Source: Ilumatobacteraceae bacterium (lineage in GTDB: Bacteria; Actinomycetota; Acidimicrobiia; Acidimicrobiales; Ilumatobacteraceae). Taken from it: a stretch of DNA of 54,757 bases. Below, in pieces: positions 7,698 to 16,312 of this stretch; positions within the stretch are counted from its first letter, which is position 1; each line of letters starts with the position of its first letter. The translations under genes were made by a program, and so were the position numbers. The stretch is from positions 1-54,757 of the forward strand of contig JAJTEQ010000007.1 of NCBI GenBank assembly GCA_021298195.1, written 5' to 3'. Below the pieces are notes generated by a model. That model had not been told where the DNA came from. It did not search any database and saw nothing but the letters and a program-made list of their open reading frames with translations.

Positions 7698-10109
7698 GTG
7701 GGGGAGACATCGGGCGTCGGCCCGTCGCGCATCGACGCCCTGGACGGCCTACGAGCCGTGGCCGTGACGGCCGTGGTGCTGTTCCACCTCGACCTCGCGT
7801 GGATGCCGGGCGGTTTCCTCGGAGTGTCGTTGTTCTTCACGTTGTCCGGATTCCTCATCACCCGACTTCTGGTGGCCGAGACGGCTCGGGACGGACGGGT
7901 GGCGCTGCGGGTCTTCTGGGCCCGTCGCCTTCGGCGACTGTCGCCGGCGGCCCTGGTGGTGCTGGCCGTCGTCGCGATCGCGTCGCTGTGGGGGGTGTTC
8001 GAGGGCGCCCGGTTGCGCGGGGATCTGGGTGCGTCGCTGGGCTACGTGGCGAACTGGCGGTTCGCCACCGCGGAATCCACCTACGCGGAACTCTTCACGT
8101 CGACTCCGTCACCCGTGATCCACTTCTGGAGCCTCGCGATCGAGGAACAGTTCTATCTGCTCTTCCCATTGGTGTTCCTCGTGTTGTCGAGAAGGCGCGC
8201 GCTGTTGTTGCCGGGGTTGGTGGTGCTCGCCGGGGTCAGCGTCGTGGCGTCCTTTCTCACCGACTCGCGAAATCTCGGCTACTACGGCACCCATGTGCGG
8301 GCCGCCGAGCTGCTCATCGGATGCGTTCTGGCGGTCGTCGTCACTCGTCGCGCGACGACGAGTTCGTCATCGCGCACCTCGACGGTGACCTCGATCGCCG
8401 GTGTCGGGGCCTTCGGTGCCTTGGTGCTGGCCATGGTTCTGGTCTCGGCATCGGACGCGTGGCTCTACCGCGGAGGATTGGCGGCGGTCGGGGTCGGGTC
8501 GGCGATGGTGATTCACGCCGCGAGCGGGACCGGGCCGCTGGCGTGGGTGTTCTCGCGTCGTCCGCTGGTGATGGTTGGTCGCGCCAGCTACTCCATCTAT
8601 CTCGTTCACTGGCCGTTGATCGTGGTGATGAGCCCGGATCGCATGGGCTTCGACGGCTGGTCGCTGGACGTGGTGCGGATCGCCGCGAGCGTGTCCCTCG
8701 GGTTCGTCTCGCACCTGATGATCGAGAACCCGGTGCGAACGCGACGCGTGCTGAAGCGCACCACGATCGCCGGCGCGGCATTGATCGCCTCCATGGTGAG
8801 CGTCGCGACGTTGACGGCCCTCGTCGACGCACCGCGTTCGGTGGTTCTGGCCGGCCTCGATGCGCCGGAGGAAGTGGTCGACTTCGCCACGACGAACCCC
8901 GACACCGCCGGCAACGTGACCACGACCATGGCGGCACCGTTGCCACGAGTGTTGGTGATCGGATCGCAATTGCGCGCGGGAGTGGACCTCTCGCGATCGG
9001 CCGTGAACGCCGACATCGTCGATCGGAGCACTCCGGGGTGCCCGTTCCGGCTCGCGTCGGTGAGCGACTGTTCGGCGGTCGTCGATCCCCTGACGCTGGC
9101 GTCCACCGAAGCGCCCGACGTGATCATCATCGGGGTCGGCGCGATCGAACGCCGGGTCGTGCGCGAGCGGGTGGCGGCCAACGAACCGACGACCACGGTC
9201 GACCCCGCGGTCGCCGAGATTCTCGAAGCGGGCATCGTGGTGGACGAGATGCTGGAACCGTTCGTGGACATGCCGGTGATCGTGGTCGATTACGGAGCGT
9301 CCGACGGGTTCCGTGGGGCACTGGAGGACTTCGATCTTCGCTCGGACTCGACCGTGGTGGTGGTCGGCGGAAACCCCGAGCGACTGGGTGCGACGATCGA
9401 CGAGATCTTGTCCGATGCCCGAGCGAACCTGGCCCGAGTGATGGTCATCGGCGATTCGTCGTCGTTCGGTGTGGCGCAGGCGTTGCACAACGTGGCCGCG
9501 GACCGATTCGAGGTGGTGTGGGCCGGCGGACGCAACTGTCCGCTGGTCGAGGTGGAGCGGATCCAATGGTGGCCCGACATGGACTTCGACATGAATTATT
9601 GCCCCACCTTCGACACGGTGTGGCGCGACATGATCGCCGAGTTCGAACCGCATCTGGTTCTGGAGATCGCGTCGGTTCCCGAGCAGGCGGCGCAGCGATA
9701 TCCGGGTGATCCGAATTGGTACACGATCGGGGACGAGGAGTTCCTCGTGCGCCACGAACTCGTGATGTCGTCGTTGATGGCGGCGATCGATGACGCCGGC
9801 GCCACGCTCGTGATGTTCGACAGTCCGTACATCCATGGTGGGGCATTGGGTGGAGCGACGTTCGCCGACGAGGCTCGGGTGGATGCGTGGAACGCGTTGA
9901 TGGAGTCCTGGATCCTGCGGTGGCCCGAGATCCGCCGATTGGGTTGGTCGGCCATCGTTTCCGCGGCGGAATCGACGCCGGGCGAGCTCCGTGCCGACGG
10001 GGTGCACATGGAACAGTCCGTCCTCGACCGAATCGTCGCCGAGAGTGTGGTTCCGCGACTTCGTGAGGTGTTGACCGAACGCGAAATGAGCCCGACCGCC
10101 GCACCGTGA
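7698..10109 (+). CDS. Acyltransferase-3 membrane protein with C-terminal SGNH domains
   Basis: The protein has 803 residues from the GTG at 7698. The N-terminal half is an OafA/YrhL-type acyltransferase-3 domain of about ten membrane helices; the active-site Arg19 and His30 (DGLRAVAV, VLFHLD) and the SLAIEEQFYLLFPL segment are clear. The C-terminal extracytoplasmic part ends in an SGNH esterase-like domain with GDS at 585-587 and the Asp767-x-x-His770 pair. An earlier segment around 420 (VLVIGSQLRAG) looks like a second, degenerate copy. Such proteins transfer acetyl or other acyl groups to surface glycans. The start is chosen because TAATCT (7685-7690) lies 7 bases ahead (leaderless geometry); in-frame GTG codons at 7671 and 7674 are alternatives. 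Further upstream the frame merely runs antisense through the fadE genes. Confidence 0.8.
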   Translation: MGETSGVGPSRIDALDGLRAVAVTAVVLFHLDLAWMPGGFLGVSLFFTLSGFLITRLLVAETARDGRVALRVFWARRLRRLSPAALVVLAVVAIASLWGVFEGARLRGDLGASLGYVANWRFATAESTYAELFTSTPSPVIHFWSLAIEEQFYLLFPLVFLVLSRRRALLLPGLVVLAGVSVVASFLTDSRNLGYYGTHVRAAELLIGCVLAVVVTRRATTSSSSRTSTVTSIAGVGAFGALVLAMVLVSASDAWLYRGGLAAVGVGSAMVIHAASGTGPLAWVFSRRPLVMVGRASYSIYLVHWPLIVVMSPDRMGFDGWSLDVVRIAASVSLGFVSHLMIENPVRTRRVLKRTTIAGAALIASMVSVATLTALVDAPRSVVLAGLDAPEEVVDFATTNPDTAGNVTTTMAAPLPRVLVIGSQLRAGVDLSRSAVNADIVDRSTPGCPFRLASVSDCSAVVDPLTLASTEAPDVIIIGVGAIERRVVRERVAANEPTTTVDPAVAEILEAGIVVDEMLEPFVDMPVIVVDYGASDGFRGALEDFDLRSDSTVVVVGGNPERLGATIDEILSDARANLARVMVIGDSSSFGVAQALHNVAADRFEVVWAGGRNCPLVEVERIQWWPDMDFDMNYCPTFDTVWRDMIAEFEPHLVLEIASVPEQAAQRYPGDPNWYTIGDEEFLVRHELVMSSLMAAIDDAGATLVMFDSPYIHGGALGGATFADEARVDAWNALMESWILRWPEIRRLGWSAIVSAAESTPGELRADGVHMEQSVLDRIVAESVVPRLREVLTEREMSPTAAP

Positions 10110-10111
10110 GT

Positions 10112-10130
10112 AATCTGACGACGTGTCAGT
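10112..10130. promoter_or_regulatory. Palindromic operator, copy 4, over the -10 box and start codon
   Basis: TCTGAC (10114-10119) and GTCAG (10125-10129) flank a 5-base spacer; the last base of the right arm is T instead of A. The probable -10 box TAATCT (10111-10116) overlaps the left arm and the GTG start (10123-10125) overlaps the spacer and right arm. A bound protein would directly block RNA polymerase here. Confidence 0.7.
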
Positions 10131-10614
10131 TTCCGCCGCCGGGGGAGTCACCCGGGTTCCCGCCGTCGAAGGGTGGTACACCCTCGATCACGAGCCGCAT
10201 CTGATCGGATGTCGTTGTGCCGCGTGTGGCACGTACGTCTTCCCGCCTCGCTCGGGTGCCTGTCCGAATCCGAACTGTGACAGTGAGGAACTGGTGGCGA
10301 CGCCGTTGTCTCGGGTGGGCACGGTGTGGAGTTACACCGAGAACCAGTACGCGCCTCCGGCGCCGTACCGCGCCGCCGAACCCTTCGAGCCCTACGCGCT
10401 CGCCGCGGTGCAACTGGAGAAGGAAGGCATCATCGTGCTCGGCCAGGTGCCCAAGGGAATCATGGCCGCCGATCTGAAGGTGGGCATGCCGATGCAGCTG
10501 GAAACCGACGTGTTGTATCGCGAGGTGGTCGACGGCGTCGACACCGAGTTCATGGTCTACGTGTGGGCACCGGCGGGACCCTCCGCCGCCGAGTCGATCG
10601 GAGGACGGTCATGA
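10123..10614 (+). CDS. DUF35 (Zn-ribbon/OB-fold) acyl-CoA-associated protein
   Basis: The 163-residue protein has an N-terminal rubredoxin-like zinc ribbon (CRCAAC near 30, then a Cys pair in CPNPNC) and a C-terminal OB fold with ALAAVQLEKEGIIVLGQV. DUF35 proteins form complexes with lipid-transfer-protein thiolases; in steroid side-chain degradation the DUF35 part of ChsH2 activates the aldolase Ltp2. The next gene is exactly such a thiolase and overlaps this one by 4 bases (ATGA), supporting a complex. The GTG start is 6 bases after TAATCT, so translation probably begins at the first base of the mRNA, inside the operator. Catalytic role on its own is unlikely. Confidence 0.85.
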   Translation: MSVSAAGGVTRVPAVEGWYTLDHEPHLIGCRCAACGTYVFPPRSGACPNPNCDSEELVATPLSRVGTVWSYTENQYAPPAPYRAAEPFEPYALAAVQLEKEGIIVLGQVPKGIMAADLKVGMPMQLETDVLYREVVDGVDTEFMVYVWAPAGPSAAESIGGRS

Positions 10615-11810
10615 GCGATCGCGATCTCGTGGTGCTCGGAGTGGGCATGCACCCGTGGGGCAAGTGGGGTCGCGATTTCACCGAGTACGGAATGGTCGCC
10701 GCCCGTGCGGCACTGAAGGATGCCGGCATCGAATGGAAGGACGTCGAGTACGTCGCCGGAGCCGACACGATCCGTAACGGATACCCCGGTTTCATCGCCG
10801 GTTCGACGTTCGCTCAGAAATTGGGATGGAACGGCGCGAGCATCTCGTCGAACTACGCGGCGTGCGCCAGCGGCGCTCACAGTTTGCAGGCCGCCCGCGC
10901 CTCGATCCTGGCCGGCTTCTGCGACGTGGCGATGGTGATCGGTGCCGACACCACGCCCAAGGGGTTCTTCGCCCCGGTCGGCGGAGAGCGCAAGACCGAT
11001 CCCGACTGGTTGCGCTTCCATCTGCTGGGAGCCACCAACCCGGTGTACTTCGCCATGTTCGCCCGTCGTCGCATGGATCTGTACGGAGCGACGTCGGAGG
11101 ACTTCGCTCGGGTGAAGGTGAAGAACTCGCGGCACGGGCTCAACAACCCCTACGCGCGATTCCGCAAGGAGAACGCGATCGAGGACGTGTTGAACAGTCC
11201 GATCGTCAGCGATCCGTTGCGACTGCTCGACATCTGCGCCACGTCCGACGGGGCGGCCGCGATGATCGTCACCAGCCGGGCCTACGCCGAGAGGAAGTTG
11301 GGTTCGCTGAACGGCGTTCCGCGCATTCGCGCGGTCAGCACCGTGACGCCCACGTACCCGCAGACGATTCTCGAGTTGCCCGACTTCGCCACCGACTCCA
11401 CGGCGGTCGTCTCGCCGCCCGCGCGGGGCTTCAAGGATTCCCTCTGCTGGGCCGCGTACGAAGAAGCCGGAATGTCGCCCTCCGACATGAACATGGCCGA
11501 GGTGTACGACCTCTCCACGGCTCTGGAATTGGATTGGTACGAGCACCTCGGATTGTGCGCCCCCGGTGAGGCCGAAGGGCTTCTGCGTTCGGGTGCCACC
11601 GCCATCGGTGGTCGCGTGCCGGTGAACCCGAGTGGTGGCTTGTCGTGCTTCGGCGAGGCCATCCCCGCCCAGGCCATCGCCCAGGTGTGCGAACTCACGT
11701 GGCAATTGCGCGGACAGGCCCAAGGTCGTCAGGTGGAAGGCGCCAAGGCCGGCATCACCGCCAATCAAGGTCTGTTCGGCAACGGTTCCTCGGTCATCGT
11801 CTCGGTCTGA
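10611..11810 (+). CDS. Ltp-type thiolase/aldolase (lipid-transfer protein-like)
   Basis: The 399-residue protein has the thiolase fold of the SCP-x/Ltp group. The nucleophile-region ACASGA, the NPSGGLSCFGEAI block (which replaces the classical GHPxGAT of degradative thiolases) and NQGLFGNGSSVIVSV at the C terminus are visible. Members paired with DUF35 proteins act as retro-aldolases or non-classical thiolases on CoA esters of sterol side chains and related acids. The start ATG overlaps the DUF35 stop, so the two are translationally coupled. The missing His of the GHP motif argues against ordinary acetyl-CoA thiolysis. Exact substrate unknown. Confidence 0.85.
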   Translation: MSDRDLVVLGVGMHPWGKWGRDFTEYGMVAARAALKDAGIEWKDVEYVAGADTIRNGYPGFIAGSTFAQKLGWNGASISSNYAACASGAHSLQAARASILAGFCDVAMVIGADTTPKGFFAPVGGERKTDPDWLRFHLLGATNPVYFAMFARRRMDLYGATSEDFARVKVKNSRHGLNNPYARFRKENAIEDVLNSPIVSDPLRLLDICATSDGAAAMIVTSRAYAERKLGSLNGVPRIRAVSTVTPTYPQTILELPDFATDSTAVVSPPARGFKDSLCWAAYEEAGMSPSDMNMAEVYDLSTALELDWYEHLGLCAPGEAEGLLRSGATAIGGRVPVNPSGGLSCFGEAIPAQAIAQVCELTWQLRGQAQGRQVEGAKAGITANQGLFGNGSSVIVSV

Positions 11811-11836
11811 AAATCACTCACGGATAGGGTTCACTC

Positions 11837-12997
11837 ATGGCTTCCAACATTCCCACCGCGTACATCGTCGATGCCGTCCGCACCCCGGTCGGTCGTCGCG
11901 GTGGCGGTCTGTCCGCCGTTCACCCCGCCGATCTCGGGGCGCACAGCATCAAGGCGTTGATGGATCGCACCGGTGTCGACCCCAACGCCGTCGACGACGT
12001 CGTGTTCGGCAACGTGGACTCCGTCGGCCCGCAGGCCGGCTGCATCGCCCGCACCTGCTGGTTGACCGCCGGTCTGCCCGAGCACGTGCCCGGCACCACC
12101 ATCGATCGTCAGTGCGGCTCGGCGCAGCAGTCGGTGCACTTCGCCGCGCAAGCCGTCATGAGCGGAACCATGGATCTGGTCGTGGCCGGTGGCGTGCAGA
12201 ACATGAGCATGATCCCGATCTCGTCGGCCATGACCGCCGGTCAGGCCCTCGGTTTCGAGGATCCCTTCACCGGCTCACCGGGTTGGACCACGCGTTACGG
12301 CACTGGTGAGGTCAGCCAGTTCGTCGGGGCCGAGATGATGGTCGCGAAGTGGAACCTGTCGCGCGAGGAGATGGAGGAGTTCGCGGTCGAGTCGCACCTG
12401 CGCGCCATCAAGGCCCGCGCCGAGGGCCGTTTCGAGGCCGAGATCGAACCCTTGAACGGTGTTCAGCACGACGAAGGTCCGCGCGAGCCGAACTGGGACA
12501 AGATCCGTTCGTTGCCCACGCTCACCCCCGATGGTCGTCTCACCGCGGCCTGCGCCAGTCAGATCTCCGACGGCTCGGCGGCCTTGTTGATCGCCAACGA
12601 AGCGGCCGTGAAGACCCACGGCCTGAAGCCCCGCGCGCGCATTCATCACATGAGCGTGCTGGCCGACGACCCGATCATGATGTTGTCGGCGCCCATCCCG
12701 GCCACCAAGCGCGCCTTGGCCAAGACCGGCATGTCCATCGACGACATCGACTTGGTGGAGATCAACGAGGCCTTCGCTCCCGTCGTGATGGCGTGGATGC
12801 GTGAGACCGGATTCGACCGCGCCAAGGTGAACGTGAACGGTGGGGCGATCGCTCTCGGTCACCCGCTGGGTGCCACCGGGGCCCGTTTGATGACCACTCT
12901 TCTGCACGAACTCGAGCGCACCGGCGGCCGCTACGGCCTGCAGACGATGTGCGAGGGTGGCGGTCAGGCCAACGTCACCATCATCGAACGCCTCTGA
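11837..12997 (+). CDS. fadA6-like: FadA6-like acetyl-CoA acyltransferase (thiolase)
   Basis: This 386-residue classical thiolase cleaves a 3-ketoacyl-CoA to acetyl-CoA and a shortened acyl-CoA. The nucleophilic Cys is in TIDRQCGSAQQS (near 93), the GHPLGATGA His block is near 338 and CEGGGQANVTIIERL is C-terminal. Stretches such as QNMSMIPISSAMT and INEAFAPVVMAW closely match what I recall of M. tuberculosis FadA6, used in steroid ring C/D degradation. A TAGGGT box (11825-11830) sits 6 bases before the ATG, so besides read-through from the DUF35-thiolase operon it probably has its own leaderless promoter; the TCTGAC palindrome is not seen there. Confidence 0.88.
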   Translation: MASNIPTAYIVDAVRTPVGRRGGGLSAVHPADLGAHSIKALMDRTGVDPNAVDDVVFGNVDSVGPQAGCIARTCWLTAGLPEHVPGTTIDRQCGSAQQSVHFAAQAVMSGTMDLVVAGGVQNMSMIPISSAMTAGQALGFEDPFTGSPGWTTRYGTGEVSQFVGAEMMVAKWNLSREEMEEFAVESHLRAIKARAEGRFEAEIEPLNGVQHDEGPREPNWDKIRSLPTLTPDGRLTAACASQISDGSAALLIANEAAVKTHGLKPRARIHHMSVLADDPIMMLSAPIPATKRALAKTGMSIDDIDLVEINEAFAPVVMAWMRETGFDRAKVNVNGGAIALGHPLGATGARLMTTLLHELERTGGRYGLQTMCEGGGQANVTIIERL

Positions 12998-13059
12998 GGG
13001 CGAAAGGGTTCGGATTCGTCACGCGGCAGCGCGAGAAAGGAATCCGGTCCGGACACCGA

Positions 13060-14490
13060 TCAGGTGTCGAAGCCGAGACCCAGGCGGTCCATCGTCTTCA
13101 ACCACATGTTGCGCTTACCGGTCTTGTCCTCGCGATCGAGGCTCCACCGCGTGGCTTGCACGCCCATGAACTTGAACGGTTCGGGTGGGAACGGCAACGG
13201 CTTCTCCTTCACGAACCGGGTCTCGGTGGCGCGCGATCGGCGACCGTCGATGAGGTCCAGCATCACCTCGGCGCCGAAACGCGATGACGCGACCCCGAGG
13301 CCGGTGTAACCCACCGCGTATCCCACCCGTCCGTTCATGGCCTGTCCCCAGAACACGCAGAAGCGCGAGCAGGTGTCGATGGCGCCACCCCACATGTGGG
13401 AGAACTTCACGTCGTCCAGTTGTGGGAACGTACGGAAGAAGTGGGTGCTGAGACGCGCCCAACTTTCGGGTCGACTCTCGAGTTCGGAGTTCATCTTCCC
13501 GCGGAAGTAATAGATGGCGTCGTAGCCGCCCCACAGAATGCGGTTGTCCTCGGTGAGTCGGTAGTAGTGGAACTGATTCGGGATGTCGCTCAATCCCTGC
13601 CGGTTCTTCCACCCGATACGACCCAACTGCTCGTCGCTGAGGGGCTCGGTGACCATGCAGTAGTCGTACACCGGGATGATGTAATTGTTCAGTCGCTTGA
13701 GGAGCGGCTTGAACGCGTTGGTGGCCAAGGCCACCTTGCCGGCGCGCACGCGACCCAAGGGTGTCTCGACCAGAACCCCCACGCCGTCGCGCTCGATGGA
13801 TGTCGCCTTGGTGTCCTCGTAGATTCGCACACCGAGAAATTCGGCGGCGGCCTTGAGGCCCCACACCAATCGAGCCGGATCCACGATGGCGGCCAGATCG
13901 TGTCGCCACAATCCTCCGGTGTACGTGGGTGAGTTCACCTGGGCGCGCATCTGTTCGGCGTCGAGCCACGTGACCTTCTGTCCGAGTTGACGAAGCTGCA
14001 GGTAGTCCTCGCGCAACTCGTCGGTGTAGCCCGCCGGGTGCAGGTCGGAGGCCACGTCGATGACACCCGTTCGTTCGTAATCGCAGTCGATGTTGTAGCG
14101 CTCGATGGCCTTCTCGATCTCGTCGAGATTCTGGATGCCCAGTTCCTCGAGCAGTGGCAATTCGTCGCCGAAACGGGCCTGACCGTTGGCCACGCCGTGT
14201 GTGAGTGACGCCTCCATGAAGCCGCCGTTGCGACCGCTGGCGGCCGAACCGACCTCGTGGGCGTCGATCAGCACGACGTCGCGCGAGGGGTCGCGCTCCT
14301 TGGCGATGATCGCGGTCCACAGACCGGTGTAACCACCGCCCACGATGCACAGATCGCAGGTTTCCGTGCGCACGAGCGTCGGGTTCGCGAAAGGTTCGTC
14401 GGCATCCTCGTACCAATACGGGTACGGGTCAGCGTCGGCGATCGCCTCGAGGCTCAACGGGTCGAACTCGGAGTCGCCCTGGATTGACAC
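13060..14490 (-). CDS. FAD-dependent oxidoreductase (DAO family)
   Basis: The 476-residue flavoprotein of the D-amino-acid/glycine oxidase family has the dinucleotide-binding motif GGGYTG near residue 51 and the FAD motif SGRNGGFMEAS near 90. It resembles gamma-glutamylputrescine oxidase and other amine-oxidising members; substrate unknown. The GTG at 14490 is chosen because AAAGGG (14504-14499) lies 8 bases upstream; an in-frame GTG at 14499 would overlap that ribosome-binding site. It converges with the fadA6-like gene and is followed by 62 bases holding only a weak 6-bp hairpin. Nothing links it clearly to the neighbouring genes. Confidence 0.75.
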   Translation of the reverse strand: MSIQGDSEFDPLSLEAIADADPYPYWYEDADEPFANPTLVRTETCDLCIVGGGYTGLWTAIIAKERDPSRDVVLIDAHEVGSAASGRNGGFMEASLTHGVANGQARFGDELPLLEELGIQNLDEIEKAIERYNIDCDYERTGVIDVASDLHPAGYTDELREDYLQLRQLGQKVTWLDAEQMRAQVNSPTYTGGLWRHDLAAIVDPARLVWGLKAAAEFLGVRIYEDTKATSIERDGVGVLVETPLGRVRAGKVALATNAFKPLLKRLNNYIIPVYDYCMVTEPLSDEQLGRIGWKNRQGLSDIPNQFHYYRLTEDNRILWGGYDAIYYFRGKMNSELESRPESWARLSTHFFRTFPQLDDVKFSHMWGGAIDTCSRFCVFWGQAMNGRVGYAVGYTGLGVASSRFGAEVMLDLIDGRRSRATETRFVKEKPLPFPPEPFKFMGVQATRWSLDREDKTGKRNMWLKTMDRLGLGFDT

Positions 14491-14511
14491 AAAAATCACC
14501 CTTTCGGGTGG

Positions 14512-15444
14512 TCACGCTACCCCAGGGTCGCGCGGGGGTGGTGTCAAGACTTTCGCAGCGCGCCGTAATTCCCAGCGTCCCCAGAACCAGAACGACGCGC
14601 CGACGTACAGCCAACCCGCCACGATGTCGGTGACGTAATGCTCGCCGAAATAGACGAGGGTGAGTGCCATCGCGAGCGGGAACAGCAATGAGACCCCGCG
14701 CCACCATCGGTTGGGCATCCGTGTCCAGAAGAACACCACCACGAACAGCGCGAAGGCGGCGTGCAACGACGGGATGGCCGCGGTGGGGTTGGCCCACTGT
14801 TGGCCCTTCAGCAAGACACTGTTGACCGTCTCCAGCCCCAACTCGCTCCAACCACGTCCGGTGGGGCGAGAGAGAGGCTCCATGATGCGGTACGGGAACT
14901 TCTCGCTGGCGGCCATCCACGGGGGAGCGGTGGGCAAGACGACGTAGGTGAGAACCCCGGCGAAGAGAACCGTGGCGAAACGTCGGATGTAGCGCAACCA
15001 TTGATCGCGAAAACGAATCCAGAGATACACCGACGTGGCCACGGGCACGAAGAAGTGGGTGAAGTACACCAACGAACCGAGCACGTCGTACCAACGGACC
15101 GCGGCCTCGAGGAAGTGCTCCTGCATCCAAGCGTTCGGGTCGGTGCCGAGGAACAACGCGCGGTCGATGTTGCGTGGTGCCTCGACCTGCAAGGGGAATC
15201 CGAAGGTGTCGGCGATTCCGCGGCTGTAGTCGTAGGACAACCACATGCACGCGTAGAAGACGAGGTCGACCACCATCTGGCGCTGCTTGGCGAACGGCTT
15301 TCCGATGTTGCCGACGAGGAACGCGCCGCCGACCCAGCCGAGCACGGCCAGTCGGGCGACGGGAAGGCCGTTGACTCGGAACGACCAGACGAAGGCCAGC
15401 CCGTACAGCACGAGGGCGACGAGGCGGACGTTCTTCAGCGTCAT
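14512..15444 (-). CDS. PAP2-family membrane phosphatase / inositol-phosphotransferase-like
   Basis: The 310-residue polytopic membrane protein has the PAP2 (inositol phosphorylceramide synthase-like) motifs: PSLHAAFALF with the catalytic His and GEHYVTDIVAGW with the second His/Asp pair, both in the C-terminal third. About six helices are visible. Actinobacterial relatives act in phospholipid or phosphoinositide head-group transfer or lipid phosphate hydrolysis. The ATG at 15444 starts a clear first membrane helix; the frame upstream of it is Pro/Arg-rich antisense noise. Its stop is 21 bases upstream of the flavoprotein start, so co-transcription with that gene is possible. Confidence 0.75.
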   Translation of the reverse strand: MTLKNVRLVALVLYGLAFVWSFRVNGLPVARLAVLGWVGGAFLVGNIGKPFAKQRQMVVDLVFYACMWLSYDYSRGIADTFGFPLQVEAPRNIDRALFLGTDPNAWMQEHFLEAAVRWYDVLGSLVYFTHFFVPVATSVYLWIRFRDQWLRYIRRFATVLFAGVLTYVVLPTAPPWMAASEKFPYRIMEPLSRPTGRGWSELGLETVNSVLLKGQQWANPTAAIPSLHAAFALFVVVFFWTRMPNRWWRGVSLLFPLAMALTLVYFGEHYVTDIVAGWLYVGASFWFWGRWELRRAAKVLTPPPRDPGVA

Positions 15445-15478
15445 GAATGCCGTGGTGCTCGACGTGGCGAGCGTGGGA

Positions 15479-16303
15479 TTACTTGGTGGATTCTTCGAGC
15501 GCGCGACGAACCAGGACCTTGGCCAGGTGCGTGCGGTACTCCACGCTGGCGTTGTTGTCCTTCGACGGCGATGCCTCGGCGACGGCGAGTGCGGCGGCGT
15601 CGGCGATGGAGGCGCCACCGGCCAGCGCCTTGCTGACGCTGGTGGCCAACACCGGGGTCTGCCCCATGTTCACCAGGGCCACACCCGAACCGTTCGAACC
15701 GCGCCACGCGGCCACACCGACGATGGCCCAGTCCTGGGCGCGACGATTGAACTTCTGGAAGCTCCAGCCGGCACCGTTCATCTTCGGGACGCGGACCTCG
15801 GTGATCATCTCGTCGGCGGCCAGATCGGACTCGAGGAACCCCTTGTAGAAGTCGGCAGCCTTGATCTCGCGGGTGCCGTTGGGACCTTGCACCACGTAGG
15901 TGGCGCCGAGCGCGAGCGTGGTCGCGGGAAGATCGGATGCCGGGTCGGCGTGGGCGATGGTGCCCCCGATGGTTCCGCGGTGACGCACCTGCGGGTCACC
16001 GACGTACCCGGCGGCGTGAGCCAGCAAGGGGACGTGTTGGGCCAGGATCGGCGACTTCTCGACGTCCATGTGGCGCGTGAGTGCACCGATGGCGATGTGG
16101 TCGCCGGCGTCGCGGATGTAGGACAAGTCCTTGACGCGCGCGATGTCGACCAGCACGGTCGGCTGAGCCAGACGCAACTTCATCATGGGCAACAGGCTGT
16201 GACCACCGGCGAGGAACTTGGCCTCGTCGCCGTACTCACCGATGAGCGAGATGGCCTCGGCGGCCGATCCGGCGCGAACGTAATCGAAGGAAGCGGGAAT
16301 CAT
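15479..16303 (-). CDS. coxM-like: Molybdenum hydroxylase FAD subunit (CoxM-like)
   Basis: The 274-residue medium subunit of a xanthine-dehydrogenase-family enzyme carries electrons through FAD between the iron-sulfur subunit and the acceptor. Both FAD signatures of the family are present: AGGHSLLP at 32-39 and TIGGTIAHADPASD at 111-124. It lies 9 bases downstream of the small-subunit gene and is co-transcribed with it. The large subunit gene is not adjacent; the nearest candidate is the form II coxL-like gene 5 kb upstream on the same strand (21681-23969). Confidence 0.9.
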   Translation of the reverse strand: MIPASFDYVRAGSAAEAISLIGEYGDEAKFLAGGHSLLPMMKLRLAQPTVLVDIARVKDLSYIRDAGDHIAIGALTRHMDVEKSPILAQHVPLLAHAAGYVGDPQVRHRGTIGGTIAHADPASDLPATTLALGATYVVQGPNGTREIKAADFYKGFLESDLAADEMITEVRVPKMNGAGWSFQKFNRRAQDWAIVGVAAWRGSNGSGVALVNMGQTPVLATSVSKALAGGASIADAAALAVAEASPSKDNNASVEYRTHLAKVLVRRALEESTK

Positions 16304-16312
16304 CTCAGGGCC

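Noticed and set aside
13052-13068. Terminator hairpin between the fadA6-like and DAO genes
   Set aside because: The GACACC-GATCA-GGTGTC stem is only 6 bp, covers the stop codon of the flavoprotein gene and has no T run.
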